Shown: in pieces, positions 1-12,904 of the stretch
Numbering within the stretch: the first letter of the stretch is position 1
Layout of the letters: each line of letters opens with the position of its first letter
Assembly: GCA_029532415.1 (NCBI GenBank)
Contig: JAQOTA010000060.1
Span: 1 to 64,000 of the forward strand
Source: Marasmius tenuissimus
Lineage: Eukaryota > Basidiomycota > Agaricomycetes > Agaricales > Marasmiaceae
Direction of reading: 5' to 3'
Length of the DNA: 64,000 bases
Notes under the pieces: generated by a model
Seen by the model: the letters and a program-made list of their open reading frames with translations, nothing else
The model's database searches: none
Told to the model about the DNA's origin: nothing
Position numbers and translations under genes: made by a program

Positions 1-768
1 GATGATACAAACCATCAACCGGGAGACTAGTATATATAAATTAAATTTCCTCTTTCGCATAAATCTGGGGTCTAAACTCACTTTCCGCCGATACCAAAGC
101 CACAGCACGCAACGAGAGCACACAACGTGGTAAAATCGTGCGCGGCCCCGGCTGCTACACCGAAAACTCCAGCGATGAAGAGAGTAATGTTGAATGATAA
201 CCGACGACCAATCAGATCTGCGAGTATCCCCCACACCGAAGCACCTAGGATCAGCCCAACGTATAACGCAAGAGTAGCGTACTCTACTCTGCTGGGATTC
301 AACTCGTTCTTGACCTGAGGAAGGATGATAGCGACCCCCTGCAGCCAGATGTCTAGCCAGAAACACGATTAATTTTTCGATGGACCAATTCGTCACAAAC
401 GTCCGGACTCACTGTCTGCAGCCCATCCCAGACCTGTGAGTATGAACAGTTGCAATTGATAGCGACCAAAGCCAACCCTATAAGATTTTCATGAGAAACG
501 AAGGTCTTCAGGGGGGTCCTCGGACGTGGACACATACTCGCTCTGCATGTGTTCATTGACTTTTATTTTGTTAGTGATCGGGAAAAGGTGCATATACGGA
601 GTCCAACTCACTCAGCCTGCTCTTTGCCTCGTAAACAGCGGAGACACCCTCTTCTGTAGCGGGTAAACTGAGTTCATCAGTGCTTCCACTAGTGGCGCTC
701 TGTGTGTGTACCTCCTTCTTCTCGACGTCGCGGCCTAGCGAATGCGGGGACGGTTGCTGGCTTGACAT
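1..768 (-). CDS. MFS transporter, N-terminal part (runs off the left edge)
   Basis: Start ATG is at 768. The first exon encodes an acidic, Ser/Thr-rich cytoplasmic leader, followed by a short intron (GTGAGT donor near 606). Further exons encode GFGRYQ, then LTGLGWAAD, then a membrane block at about 78-302 containing EYATLALYVGLILGAS and GILADLIGRRLSF. GxxADxxGRR is the classic loop 2-3 signature of the major facilitator superfamily. The order (GFGRYQ leader, long cytosolic N-terminus, RVEYATLALYVG) matches the fungal sugar/organic-solute MFS group related to SVOP. The protein should sit in the plasma or vacuolar membrane; the substrate cannot be read from this fragment. The 3' two thirds lie outside the window. 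Exon borders between 300 and 600 are approximate. Confidence 0.8.
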
Positions 769-2198
769 AATGGTGAGAGATAGAGGGAGTTAGTGAAACG
801 AAGAAATCAATTTTCTGCTCTTCATATACCGGATAGGCCTGTCGGCATATCAAATTGGGATGCTCCACAAAAACATGATTTTTGTCCGATTTTGGCTGCA
901 TGGATCCTCGTGGATGTAAGTAGTACCTGTGACGTCTCCAGGTTCTCAATTGTAAGGCAACCGCGCCTGAAACTCCGTTGTCCGTGGTAACGCGATCTAT
1001 TGTAGATCGTATTCAAGTGACATTGTGTGTTATATGTCCAGCTTTGACCCCTCGAGAGAGCTGGAACGGAGAGGGAGAGACAGTCTATTGGCGCACAAAC
1101 TTCGCTGCCCGAGGTCAGCGCTGGCCGTCAACGGGACGCCGTGACCTGTTGTGACTGTTGCGTGTTGAAGAGAATACCAAGGCAGACGACCTTACATAAA
1201 AACACGGATGCCGAACTCCGGCATCCTTGGCAATCACCGTGAGCAACTTCTCTACCCCAGACTAAGGCAAATTTCAAGTCATCTCAGGACCTCTCAGGAC
1301 CTGCAAACTGCTTATTCTGTGAGCTTTTTGCATCCCCAATTTTATAGGCCGTAGGATTCGACTACTCCAGGTTGGAGCTAGCTGCATTGGAATCGGATCA
1401 TCAAGGCATCTAGACTCAAATACAAATGGAAATGATCATCTTCAAAAGATGGCACACCCCCTCACACCCTGCTTCCCGAAAAGAGTTTCCCCGGCGCTCC
1501 AAATACCTATTCTTCGTCTATTTGCCTCAATAGCACGCTCCTGAAGGAGATGACGAGCTCCCAAACTCCTTCACCTAAAGCCCGTGGTCATCGATCATCT
1601 AGCGAGCTAGGATCCGGAGATCTCGTTCAAAAGCTTCCCGCTGCCGCCTTAGACCGTCTTGGAGTATTGCAGGTCGCATGGTCACTGGGTCGCCATCATC
1701 ACTCGCGACGTGGCGCAGCAAGGCGCCTTGAAATACTCGTGAACTTTCCACACTCTTTCCCGCTACAGCTAGCCAAGCGGTTGAACGTCTCCTCGAGACC
1801 ACCACGATATTCTTGATCTCATATTTGCTTGGATACATCATGCATGGCGGCTTTCAAGGCTACATGGAAAAACAGCGAGGCTCGGTGAAAACGCTCCTTT
1901 TTGTCAGGATGCGACTCCACAGGACCTCGAGATCAAGTTGTGATCACTGATAGGAAGTCCGCGATCATCTCGGGCTTCCAGATGAGTGCAATTGGGTGCA
2001 ACTGCCCTCTCTTGCGAGTTCTAGCAACTCGTGATTACCGTGGATCAGAGCGGGAGTCTGGGAACAGGTGGTAGCGTCCAGTTCTCACTTTCCCGCGGAT
2101 AGACGATGGACGACCTGGATCCCGCCTTGAACAACTTTGCCAAGAGGCTCTCCTTGCATGCTCGGGGGAACAGTCTTTGCGCCCACCCCTCTAGGTTC
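769..2198. other. Intergenic region, no convincing gene
   Basis: This holds the promoter side of the minus-strand MFS gene and about 1.2 kb with only short, stop-broken frames. A small perfect hairpin (8-bp stem GGATGCCG, loop AACTC) lies at about 1206-1226. Near 1540-1840 frames on both strands are open for 80-90 codons, but none shows a recognisable domain or splice logic. It may be decayed coding sequence. Confidence 0.5.
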
Positions 2199-2396
2199 TT
2201 ACAGGCTCTTACCCGCTGCGTCTCCAGCGGTATTTAGATTGTTCCGTGTCGCCCGACGGAAGATGGATTTACCCACTCCTTTCATTCCGGGAGCCGGGTT
2301 CCAGGAAGTTCTCAGGAAGTCCCAGGTTTTGCGCCACACATCATAGTCTGGATCAAAGGGGGACATGATGCCGAATCCCGATCCCCGCGACTGCAT
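2199..2396 (-). CDS. Possible small basic protein, unrecognised
   Basis: An open frame of 65 codons starts with MQSRGSGFGIMSPFDPDYDV and ends with AGDAAGKSL. It is basic in the second half (KSIFRRATRNN) and has no signal peptide, membrane helix or motif that I recognise. An upstream in-frame ATG at 2486 would extend it by 30 residues. The composition is protein-like and the frame stands alone, but nothing else supports it; it could equally be the last exon of a decayed gene. Confidence 0.2.
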   Translation of the reverse strand: MQSRGSGFGIMSPFDPDYDVWRKTWDFLRTSWNPAPGMKGVGKSIFRRATRNNLNTAGDAAGKSL

Positions 2397-2756
2397 AGTC
2401 ACGATTTCGCGAGAACTTGGGTACTTATGAACACACTCATGCTCACTCATGCGATTCGATAAAATGTGATGGCGATTTCCAATCATCCATTACATGCACT
2501 ATTGATACATACACTGTGGGGACAGAAATGAAAATGCTGTGAACATGAACACCTTGAATGTGGGGAAAATATGCAAGACTGATGACACGAATTTTACACG
2601 GCCTCTGCGCCGCGAGGCTGCGGTGGATCGTTTTGTAAAGCGGTATCGTCCTCGCTTGTTCTGTCTTCTGTGGTGACCTCGCTGTGTTGCTCTTCACTTT
2701 TGGTGTCGAGCTGGTAATGTTGAGTGTGTGAACATTGTCAGGAAGTCGAAACTATA

Positions 2757-4185
2757 TCACACCTCTAGGTGGCTAGCTTCGGCTGCCTGACGGGTTTGTG
2801 TTCTCTGAGGTACCGATACGCGGAAGCTGAGAGCACTCGGCCTGATGCGACTCATCGAGGGATAATTTCCGTCGCGCTCCGCAAAGTTGCTCAGATGCCT
2901 AACGGCTCTACATGCCGCAATCTGAGATGTAGAGGCGTTAGTGTTGCTTTCAACGAAGACTACGCCACTGAGCACTTACCGAAGTGACAAGTACGGACGG
3001 GACCCAACCGGCAAGGCTCAAAACGGGATTGAGATTTAGAACACTGAATATCTGGAAGAGATCGATGGGCCCAGGGTCAGCACCAAGCTCGAACTCGAAC
3101 ATAGGACCGGCATGTTCAGAAAACGCGAAACTCACAACTGCTGTCAATGACACGGCAAAACTGGAAAGCGTCGTCAGTACGAATAAGCCGGCGCTCGGGA
3201 AAAGGAAACTCACGCCAGGATGAAATACATCAATCCGTCTATGAAGAGGATGTTGATTAACCTAGTTCTGTTGTCCATTCGTATGCCGGTCTTGCTACCC
3301 ATGAGGCACAGTATTATGAAGTCGACCACCATCGCGTAGATGAAAACGCCCATCACGTAGTTCGTCTCCGCGATGGTAATAATACACCCTACGTCGTCCT
3401 CCCACCGTGCCCCGAAGATGACAATGTCGCGGAGAAGGACACCCCAGTATCCCAGCAGGATGAACGATACTCCAACTACAACGTAGAGGTTATGCTTCCA
3501 AACGGCCATACTAGAGAAACAATTTTAGACAGCAGAAGAGTAGGAAATAGGGTACTCACGCTCGGACCGAAAGCATAACATTTGCCGTCCCAACACTGAG
3601 GTGACCCATCGTCTGTATCACGGTCCATAGGGTGTTGCATTGTTTATCAGTGCCTCTACGTGACGCGAAAGGGAATGAACCGTCAACCCGAAGTCCCAAG
3701 TCCTGACCTCGTGAACCTTACCCTCGGACGTTCAGCACAACCCCGCTTTAAGTTCATGAGCTTGAGAGAAAATCGACTCCGTAGTGGCTTGAACTTACTA
3801 GACGATCATCCCGACGAGTGTAGCGTAGCGATTGATGAAGTATATTATCTGAGTTGAACACCGTCAGAAATAACACGGTAGAGTGAGGGTCGACAGTCTT
3901 ACGAAGTGCCACTTGAACTTGTGCTTTCCAGTGACGACTTTGTAGTCGAAGTCGAGAGACATGAACCATTCCCATCTACGTGATATGGTTTAGTGAGAAG
4001 AGGAAAGGTCGATGGGACTGCAAGGAAACTCACCCGTAGAGGCCGATCAGGATATAAATGTACTTTTGGAACGATACTAGATAAAGGATGGATCAGAATG
4101 ATGGACATGGTGCTCGTCAAGCAGAGGGAGGTTACGTACTGGCGTCACGTCCTATCTCGGTCGGTGAATTCCATTGCACGGGCAT
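2757..4185 (-). CDS. Fungal seven-transmembrane protein of the DUF6533/DUF6534-like class
   Basis: Start ATG at 4185 opens a short exon (MPVQWNSPTEIGRDA). Splicing at GTACGT joins it to FQKYIYILIGLYG, then WEWFMSLDFDYKVVTGKHKF, then IIYFINRYATLVGM; the largest exon (about 3214-3509) begins MAVWKHNLYVVVGVSFILLG. The last exons hold VLNLNPVLSLAGWVPSVLVT and IAACRAVRHLSNF before a TGA at 2757-2759. The pattern YxWEW(F)xxLxxDxxxxxGKxKFxW...YFxxRYxxL, a W.....Y transmembrane block and a late VxxxRAVRxL motif is typical of the large mushroom-specific family of integral membrane proteins, often annotated as uncharacterised. Seven hydrophobic stretches are visible. About seven short introns. Role unknown; a receptor-like topology is inference only. 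Confidence 0.75.
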
Positions 4186-5838
4186 GGTCAGAAGTAAGAA
4201 AGGTGAGCGAAATGGGAGGGCTCCAACAGCGCCAAGTTATATGTCCCGGTATGGACCTGTCTCACCCCAGACCTCTCCTAAGATAGGTCTCGCTGATCAC
4301 TGGTCTCTTCACAAGAATGGACCTTCCGATCACCTCCTCAATAGCCTGAGGTTCAGTCGAACGTCGCCCTTAGAGATGCGGGGAGGTGTGCATGAGAAGC
4401 TGTGTGACGACAAGGGCTCCGTTCAACAATTTCACCAGATAAATTTGTGCTGCCTTGAACGTTCAAGTGGTGGCTGCAATGGGTTGCGGTCAAGCAAACT
4501 TTCAGTATAACTGCGGACGTCAAGTTACCGGCGCCAAATATGTCTTGTGTCAGAGAACAAGAGAGCGCACCTCAGATCGGCGGTCGAGCTCCGAGGACTA
4601 TGAAGGGGTTGCACAAGTAAGGAGAACTCCGGCGGCTCCGGCCAGCAGTTGATTCCACCAGAGCCAACGGGACTTTTCTTGATGCAACCTGAAAAAGAGA
4701 TGCACATCGGGCGAGCGACATTGGTTGTAAAAATATCAATCAGAAGACCTACAGAATTGTGGTTCGACGATTTGCATCCTCGTTATGATTACACCCCCTA
4801 AGCACCATGGCGGTACCCAACCTAGATACCAACGGGCTTGGAAATTTCAGAAACATTCAGATATGAGCCTGGTAAGACGTGAAAAATCCCAAAAAAAGTT
4901 GCCAGGGTGTCTAGTCCGCATGGGGCGTCCCGTATGTCCTTCGTTCGCCCCTTTCCCTCTAACAAAAGGTTGCTCCCATACTGTCTATCTGCGCGCAACG
5001 AAGATCATCAGCACTATTCATAACCACTGAAGCTACAAAGTCCGAGTACTTTCACTGACACCGGAAGTGCTACAAATTGAAATCCTGAAGAGTAGCACCT
5101 CGAACCTACAGACCGATTGAGACGCCTCGTCCGAGAACCCCGTTTTGAGCCCAGGGGCCTACATGATATCACGCCGATAGACAGACTGAGGAGCAATCGA
5201 TCAGGCAACCGTAGTGCACTGTTGCGTCTGGTGATCGACGAGAACAAACCAACAACGGGTCCAATCCTCTGAGTCCAAGCGGCGAAAATAGAACTGACTT
5301 CGAGGTGAGAGGCTCCAATGATCATGGGAACACGACACGAAGCCTGCCGAATCCATTAAGCTACTGCACAGGTCGACGAATCGGCACAAAGAATGAATCT
5401 GAAGGGAGTTGAAGGGAAAGAAACGTTTCGGGAAATGCCGTGACGATGGCATGATCCACGATCACACTATTTGCCGGCGGCAAGCACATCTTTCTCCGCC
5501 TCCCGATCGAGCAGACTGGAACAGGATGGTTAGGCTGACTCGAGAAACAGGCATGTGGACATAGAATGAAGTCGGAGATATACGGACCCAGCGGGGGGTT
5601 GGTGAAGCTTTCGAGAGCATCAACCCCCAAGAGATACTCACTGCTCCTGACAGCTCCTAACCCGGAATATGGCAGGACCGAACTTGCTTGGAAACTACGC
5701 ATTTCATCTCTACATACATCCTTAGTCTATTTCAATTTGCATACATTTACGGCGGCCATCCAGGCAACACATCCAGCTCCTAGTCATATGGGATCAAGGT
5801 ACAGGTTATTGCGAAAGGCGAGCCGGTGGCAGGGAACT
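4186..5838. other. 1.65 kb without a supported gene
   Basis: Several open frames of 60-140 codons lie here on both strands but none is coherent. On the minus strand at about 4570-4700 a hydrophobic stretch (NQLLAGAAGVLLTCA) follows a good acceptor site, and could be an exon or relic of another membrane protein. On the minus strand at 5361-5702 an open frame of 113 codons shows no motif. I make no gene call. Confidence 0.4.
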
Positions 5839-8655
5839 CTACAGCTTCGCCTTCGCCACACCGACGACCTTCTCTATATCACGATACTTGTAGTACAACT
5901 GCAGGGATTCAGGGTTCGCTACAGTACCACTCGGCTTCAGATTTGACCCAGAAACGATCTGTTTGACCGCAATCTCTATTTTTTTGCCATTGACCGTATA
6001 CTGGGAACGATAGATTGGTTGAGAAAGCGTGTTAATAGGTCTGGGACCAAGAATGGACACCCACCGGGATATCAGCAATTTCGAAGATGTAAGATGGAAC
6101 GTGTCTTGCGCTTAACAATGTTCGAATCTTGTCCCTGATCTGTCTCTCCAACGTCGTGTTGAATGGATGGCCCTGCCGCATCTTTAAGAAAAGTAGGACT
6201 CGCTCGTCCTTGTCGTCCGGGCGCCTCTGCCCGATACATATCGAGTCGTCGATGTACTCCGAAAATACCTCGAGTGCCGTATAGATTTCCCCAGAACCGA
6301 AGCGGACACCGCTGGGGTTCAACACGCCGTCGCTATACCGAGCACAAGTCAGGATCTCTTCCTTCGTGGAACATTCATATAGAAAAACAAACCTCCTTCC
6401 GAGCACCATCACTCCTTTGGTGGCAGGATTGATAACGATAAAGTCTCCTTGTCGCCAGATTCCTAGAATGAACGAGGTTAGCAAGACCGAATCCTTTCCG
6501 TGAAGATGGCGCAAAACGCACCAGGAAAGTAACTGAAGTACGTCTCCCTCAGCTTCTTGCCACCAGGAGTGTCTCCCCAGAATTTGATAGGGAGGGAGGG
6601 GTGCGGTCTCGTACAGACCAGTTCACCAGGCACTCCCTCATGTTCTACATTTTTTCCGTCGGGATCAAATACTTCGACCTTCATACCAAGGGTTTTCCCC
6701 TGGATTTCTGGTGGCCCATTTTCGTTACGATGTTGCCTGAACGATTAGAATAATGCTCACCTCCAACATAAACAGGTCCGCTCGGGTTACCGCCGACCAC
6801 TGCGTTCGGTTTCAGCTATTTACCTCACGCGGTCCTATCCCGACCAATGAATAGACTCACGGCCGCAACAAATGTCAGTTCCACCCGACATCGAGAGAAG
6901 GTGAACACGATCGCCAAAGGCGTGGAACGCCCATTCAAACAGAGGTGGCGTCAAGACCGCGCCTGTCACTGCCAGAATGCGTAAAGACTCGAACGATCCC
7001 AGCTCCACTAGAGGTTCGGATTCAAGGTCAGCGTCAGTGAGAAGAACCGGGGGAAACGGTATTTACGTGGGTTGGTATTGTTGCCTTGAACTTCGGCCAG
7101 GAACCTTGGGCTCGTTCCGATATGTGTTATGCTATCGTAACCAATGGAATGAACGTCAGTCCGACTATAGATAAAATGAATGAATAATCGTACCCTTGGT
7201 CACTGATGAACTTGAGGTATGTCTGCACATCTGGGTGGAAGGGCGACCCATCATAAAGAATTATTCGGGCACCGATCGAGAGTGTGGTGAGCATAAAGGT
7301 CCACATCATCCAGCCCGTCTAGAACGTAATTCGTTATGTAGATTTGATAAAGATGGGACACTAGTCCTTACTGTGGTATATTGGAAGTACGTGTCATCTT
7401 GTTTGACGTCGAGCTGTAGATGAATGTCCTTCTTCGTTTGCATCAAGACTCCCTATGTCAATCATGAGTTTACACGGGAGGTAGAAAAGCTATGGGAACG
7501 AGATACCCCGGCGGAATGAACGATGCATTTGGGTGGTCCAGACGTTCCAGAACTATACAAGATGAAAAGAGGTTGATTGAACGGCAGCTGTTCAAATCGT
7601 AGTTCTTCGCTGCTTCCGGTTGAGAGGAATTTCCGGAGTGTAACACTGAATAAGAATTGAGAGATGATCTGGATTTTGAGCGTCCAGAGAACCCACGTTT
7701 GGGAAATCTTCGATTCTCTCCCGCTGATGAGACTCGGAAGTAGAACGGCGCGTTTGAGACCTTTCTCGCTCAGTTTTGCGATGACTTCAGTCGCTTTCGG
7801 AAGGAGATTGACGATCTTCCCAGCATATAGAACCTCGGTTTCTGAGAATACGAGTTTCGGTTGAATTTGAAGGTATCTATCAAGTATACCCTGTGTAATA
7901 TGATTCAGCATTTGTGCGTCAGCAGATATCAACTATTTTGCCCACCTGAGTACCCATATCTGTCGCCGTACTCGAGAATATGGCACCTATGCTCGCAGTC
8001 GCAAGAGCTATAGTCACAGCCGTATACGAATTCGTAATGATTGCTGGGGGGAAGCCCACAATGTTACTCAAGATTGAGGAGACTATAGACTAGCAGAACG
8101 AAGCTTACCAGCGACCCTATCACCCACACTCACACCGTTTGCGCGCATTGCGGAAGCCATTTCTTGAACACTCTGCCTTAGCTGTTTGAACGAATAGTGA
8201 ACCACTTTCCCTGACTCTCCACAAGCCGTACACGCGATTTTATCGTCATTCCGCCAGAGGAGGTTCTCAGCGTAGTTCAAGCGTGCTCCCGGGAACCAGA
8301 TCGGAATTTCGGGTATATGTCCTTGTGCCAGGATCTATCCAAACGTCTTAATATCCACACGACGCGACAAGTGAGGCCATACAGACTGTTTGAGGAGGTT
8401 GAGACGAGATGATACGGAAGAACTTCCACAGATCCAGCCAGAAGTCATAGTCTTCAATAGAATACTTGTGCAAATCTTGGTAGTCCTCTGTAACCGGAAA
8501 AGTGTGAATATGTACACATGTATGGATACTATGACAAACTCACTGAGTTTCTTTCCTCTCGTCCTGTTTATCATGTCTTTGAGATGTTCTACATTCGATT
8601 TTCGAGGGTTCGTGGGTGCCCATAGAAGCCGCGAGTGCTCAAAGTAGTTGCTCAT
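5839..8655 (-). CDS. AACS: Acetoacetyl-CoA synthetase
   Basis: ATP-dependent ligase forming acetoacetyl-CoA from acetoacetate, ATP and CoA (ANL superfamily, cytosolic; ketone-body/leucine carbon recycling into sterol and lipid synthesis). Start at 8655: MSNYFEHSRLLWAPTNPRKS, the usual AACS N-terminal RLLWxPxNPR block. Later exons give EDYDFWLDLWKFF, PIWFPGARLNYAENLLW (AACS hallmark), the AMP-binding P-loop LFILYSSGTSGPPKCIVH, LSMSGGTDICCG, and near the C-terminus TVNGKKIEIAVKQIVSG, which contains the conserved catalytic-type lysine (GKKxE). The stop TAG is at 5839-5841. About nine short introns interrupt it. No broken frames were noticed across the recognised blocks. Well separated from its neighbours, so probably an independent transcript. 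Confidence 0.9.
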
Positions 8656-9947
8656 CGTTGTGGGAGCTAGAGTCGAACGAAATCGGAAGACCGTAGCGGG
8701 GACCCGACCCTGGCCCCCTGCTCACGAGACCGCTTCCCGTGGAAATCTTTCCAGGGTGAATTTTCGTGGCACCACCGGGAGAAACCGAGTGGATGGTGGT
8801 CGTTGGTGGTTGGGCTTGGTTGGCACACACAATGGCGGGGAAAGTTGGCAATCAAGCTGGTCAAGTCGCGTCCCTGGGCCCGGGGTCGTTCGCGAGACTA
8901 GACGCCCGAATCTTCAGTTTGGGCGCTTATGATGCTCAAAATGCTTGCTCTCGGACTGCCATCACCCTTTTCGCTCAATTCGTTCTCCCTTCCGCGATAA
9001 CGCGTATCAATCAATCATTATCAATGCTACCGAAATAAAGAACAACTAGAATGTTGAGGAGGAGGTAGCCGTTTGCAGATTCTCAAGCACACTCTTCGTT
9101 CACTATATGGTCAACTCTCCAACTTTTCATTCTGTGAATGCTCTGCCAGCCATTCTTTCTGCCCGCTCACCCCATTTGTCTCTGAGGGTCCCTTTCTGCC
9201 AAGGACCCAAAACCTGTGCATGATATTTGCCTACGAGTCTTGCGTTCAGGAATCTGGAACACTTCTGCCATCTGGACCACATACTCAATTGAACAAACGG
9301 AGGACCGGGTGAGCCATCACATCTATCTTTCTGCCTCCTAAGTACTGCTGCTATCATCTATGGAACATCGTACCTGACCGTTCGTGCGCCTCTCTAGCAC
9401 CATTGGTGGCATGGTATCTCACAGGTGGAGCAAACCCAGTTGAGCCTCAAGTTCTCCGCCTTTTCTCCCGAACACTCGCACAAAATGCATCACTACGGAT
9501 ATTTGTCGGTGAGTTTGACTACGCTTTTTTACCTGTAAGACCGGGGCGTCCGATCCTTTCTGACTCTGTTTCTAAGATAATCAATCGAATGAAAGAAACT
9601 GCAGCGACATGTCGGGCTATGTATCTGTGTACATAGAAATCCTGAAGGCCTCAGGTTGGGCGATCAAGGAAATCTTGCCTATTCCGGGAACCGGGTACCG
9701 GCAACCACAAGATGGTGGGCACGCCGCTTGATGGGCCCTTTCCATCCGAACCCGAATGTCCAGTTTTTTTCCCTCGCGGCGACAGTAGTCCAGCAATGTC
9801 ACTGGCAGTCACCATGTTGCGTCACCGTCACCGCCCCGAATTGCCCAGATGATTGGGTCCTTATATTAGAACGTGGAGGGAGACGAATACTTCTCGATCT
9901 TTCCCCTCATCCTCCTCACAGAGAACCGACCTGTTCTCGTCTTCTCG
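8656..9947. other. Divergent promoter region between AACS and the GMC gene
   Basis: About 1.3 kb lie between two divergently transcribed genes. No supported coding sequence was seen; open frames at 8648-8932 and 8766-9038 on the plus strand lack start context and domains. A TATA-like CTTATATTAG at about 9860 is a plausible core promoter for the gene starting at 9948. Confidence 0.5.
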
Positions 9948-12346
9948 ATGTGGCCAAAGCTCGAACAGCTCTCCGCGGTGGCACTCGTGCTAGCCTGTGC
10001 CGACTTTTCATCTGCACGAATTCCTCTTTCACGCCGATTCGCAGTTGACGGCCCTCTTGCGGACTCTTACGACTATGTCATTGTGGGCGGGGGTCAGTCC
10101 GGTTTAGCGCTTGCAGCACGTCTCACGGAGGATTCGTCGACGACCGTGTTGGTAATTGAGGCTGGAGACAATGGGGATGGTGCCAAGCAACGAATCGGTG
10201 CGCTCTCATCCGACCGGAAAGAAAGGACCAGGGAACTGATGCCGTAGATCTCGAACAGACACTCCTTCCGCAACGTATCTCAACTCCATCACAGGAACAC
10301 AATGGGATTGGCAGTATACGACACTCCCTGAGGCTTCCACCAATAACCGTACCATATGGTGGCCACGAGGAAAAGTTCTCGGAGGAACGTCTGCCATGAA
10401 TGCCATGTACATGGTTCGACCCTCCAAGATCGAGGTTGACGCGTGGGCGGACTTGACTGGGGACGCGAGCAGGTGGAACTGGGACTCGTTATACGCGGGC
10501 ATGAAAAAGTCAGAATCGTTCACACCGCCCGACAATAACTTGAGGGCCATCGCAAAACCTCAGTGGAACGAGAGCAGCCACGGAACAAATGGACCCATCC
10601 ACACCAGTTATCCGCCTTTGTGAGTCGACTCGTCATTTTTCGAACCATTGAGAGTGTACACGTCTGACCCTGCCCTAGCGCTTTTACTCAGAGTGGTCAG
10701 TTCCTGGATGCTATGAATAACATTGGTATCTGGAACAACCCTGATGCCATGTCGGGCAAGAATTGGGGGGCTTGGACAACGGGTACCTTCATCAACCCCT
10801 CAAACTGGACGCGTTCCTATTCCCGAACTGGCTATATCGACCCTTTGGGACAGCGCGCGAATCTCAATATCATCACCAACTCCACAGCAACCCGTATCCT
10901 CTTTGCATCGGAAAGCGATTCAACCGCTACCGGTGTTGAATATGCTCGCACGAAAGACGCTGCCAAACAGTCCATCAAAGCAACACGGGAAGTTATTATC
11001 TCGTCAGGCGCTATTGGTACGCCCCATTTGTTGCTTGTCAGCGGGATCGGACCCAAGTCGGTGTTGGAAGGCGCTGGTGTCAAGGTACAAGTTGACCTCC
11101 CTGGCGTGGGACAGCATCTCCAGGACCATCTGGTACGTCGTCATAATTACCTTTGCCGAGTAATCTCAAACAAGATACTGACGTTAATTATAATTTCTAG
11201 ACCAATTCTGTTACCTGGAACACTACATCAGACACTGCTACAGCACTGTATTCAGGTGGATTGGTAGGGATTACTTCCCGATGTCGTAGTCGAGACTTTG
11301 ACCCTGGTTCAATTGATACAGCGAACACCGGAATTTTTGGCCAACGTCAACTCTGGTGTTGCCTACCTCAACGCTTCCTACCTCTTCGGCAATGCTCAAA
11401 ACTTCCAGAAACAGGTCCAGGACCAATACTCTTCTTCCTTGTCGAAGGCACTTCTGTCTCAAGACTCGACTATCATCGAGGGTTACAAAGCGAGATACGA
11501 TGTCATCTCGAAGACAATCATCCCTAGTCAAGTCGGTTTGGTAGAGCTCTTGCTCAACATGATGGGAAACAAGACGATCTCTGTTGGCGTCGCGCTTCAA
11601 CACCCACTGAGGTACTTCGCGTCTTATCTGATCTTTATCACTCCACTAAAACTGCATCAAGTCAAGGACGTCTTTACATCAACTCTTCATCTATCTTCGA
11701 CCACCCGTTGATACAGGCGAACTACTTGGCTCACCCGGCAGGTATGTCATTAGTTTTGTGTGCTTCCTTGGGTACCCAAGGTTCCTCTTCCAGACGTCGT
11801 GATGCTACGAGAGGGATTGAAAGTTGCCCGAAGACTTGGTGGCGTCGCACCTTTCAACAGCACACTTCTGAACGAGCTGTCTCCTGGCGCAAACGTCAAC
11901 TCTGACGAGGAGTGGGATAAGTGGATTGCAGAAAGCACCTGGACGCAGTTCCATCCCGGATGCACCGTTTCCATGCTTCCTCAGAAACAGGGAGGTGTTG
12001 TCGATAGTTCTTTGAAGGTCTACGGAACGAGTAAGTCTCAACAATTGTGAAACGCCCGTGGATATTATCTGATCGCGTAATCCCCACTTTGCAGAGAACG
12101 TCCGTGTCGTCGATGGCTCAGTGTTCCCCTTCCTGTTCTCTGCTCACGTATGTATTCATTTTGCTACTCTTGAAATATCCTTCTCACCACCCTTCTCATT
12201 CTGTTTGTGTTTAGCTTGGTGCTCCGACATACGGTATCGCTGAGATTGGTGCCACAGTCGTCGCAAACTCTTCATCCTCCCTCCCAAAAGGCTCATGGTC
12301 GTGGTTAGGTCTGTTCACATTCATCGTTACCTTCCTACTCCTATGA
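9948..12346 (+). CDS. Secreted GMC oxidoreductase (AA3-like) with GPI-anchor-like tail
   Basis: FAD-dependent glucose-methanol-choline oxidoreductase. ATG at 9948 gives a signal peptide ([18 protein letters not shown]), then the FAD fold [19 protein letters not shown] (GxGxxG) and VLVIEAG. An intron at 10198-10258 joins KQRID to [12 protein letters not shown]. Then come [16 protein letters not shown], the GMC signature 2 [27 protein letters not shown] (first active-site His) and [20 protein letters not shown] (second active-site His). The last exon continues past the usual end into [15 protein letters not shown] and a hydrophobic stretch ending [11 protein letters not shown] before TGA at 12344-12346. 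A small-residue site followed by a hydrophobic tail is the layout of a GPI-attachment signal, so I infer a wall- or membrane-anchored enzyme. The substrate (aryl alcohol, sugar or other) cannot be told. About seven introns. Confidence 0.88.
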
Positions 12347-12814
12347 GTACAATGGGTGCTGATGGTTCTCTTCTCATGTACCCTGCGCCTTCCTCACTGC
12401 ATCGTGCCTGCACCATCGACCTTGTATGTACTGACTCCGGACTATCTTTATCTTTCAAACATATATCAGACCTTTTTCACGGACTCATTAAACCGGGTGG
12501 TCAATGAAGCAACCCACGGATAGAAACCCGACAATACTTAGACGAAACTATTTTTATGCTCGGACACTGATATGATTTGATGGAAGGAAGGAATGTTGTT
12601 GTTCTGTAACGATGGGATTGGTCGCCCTCGTGTATGTAGCAAGCATGTATTTGGTATGTAGTGCGAAATACTTAGTGCAATCCACGTTTTCAACTGTAAC
12701 GAAGATTACGAGAAGTAAGTACACGCGTTGGGAATGCACACAGCTTTTGAAGATTGTCTCAGCGCTTTTTTCTTGAGGACAATGAGGTTTCCTGAGGAGG
12801 AGGAGAAAAAGATT
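12347..12814. other. Intergenic, 3' flank of the GMC gene
   Basis: No gene seen. It contains the presumed 3' UTR of the GMC gene and the downstream flank of the minus-strand tRNA. Confidence 0.5.
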
Positions 12815-12904
12815 GGACGTTCAGGGGATTGAACCCTGGACCTTATACACACTAATCCCAGGGGATTTTGCAAAGCATACGCGCTACCACTGCGCTAAAC
12901 GCCC
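12815..12904 (-). tRNA. tRNA-Ala (anticodon TGC) with a 19-nt intron
   Basis: Read on the minus strand, the 90 nt fold into a full cloverleaf. The acceptor GGGCGTT pairs with AACGTCC, the D-stem GCGC/GCGC has loop AGTGGTA, the anticodon stem TATGC pairs with GTATA (one G-U), and the T-stem CAGGG/CCCTG has loop TTCAATC. The anticodon loop TTTGCA gives TGC, read as alanine. The acceptor has a G-U pair at position 3:70, the main identity element of tRNA-Ala, which supports the isotype independently. A 19-nt insert lies directly after position 37, the canonical place for eukaryotic tRNA introns. The spliced length is 71 nt. Confidence 0.95.

Noticed and set aside
1540..1841. Overlapping 80-88-codon frames on both strands
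   Set aside because: No motif, no splice continuity and no codon pattern favouring either strand.
4088..4510. 140-codon plus-strand open frame
   Set aside because: Overlaps the first exons of the seven-helix membrane protein on the minus strand, which splice cleanly.
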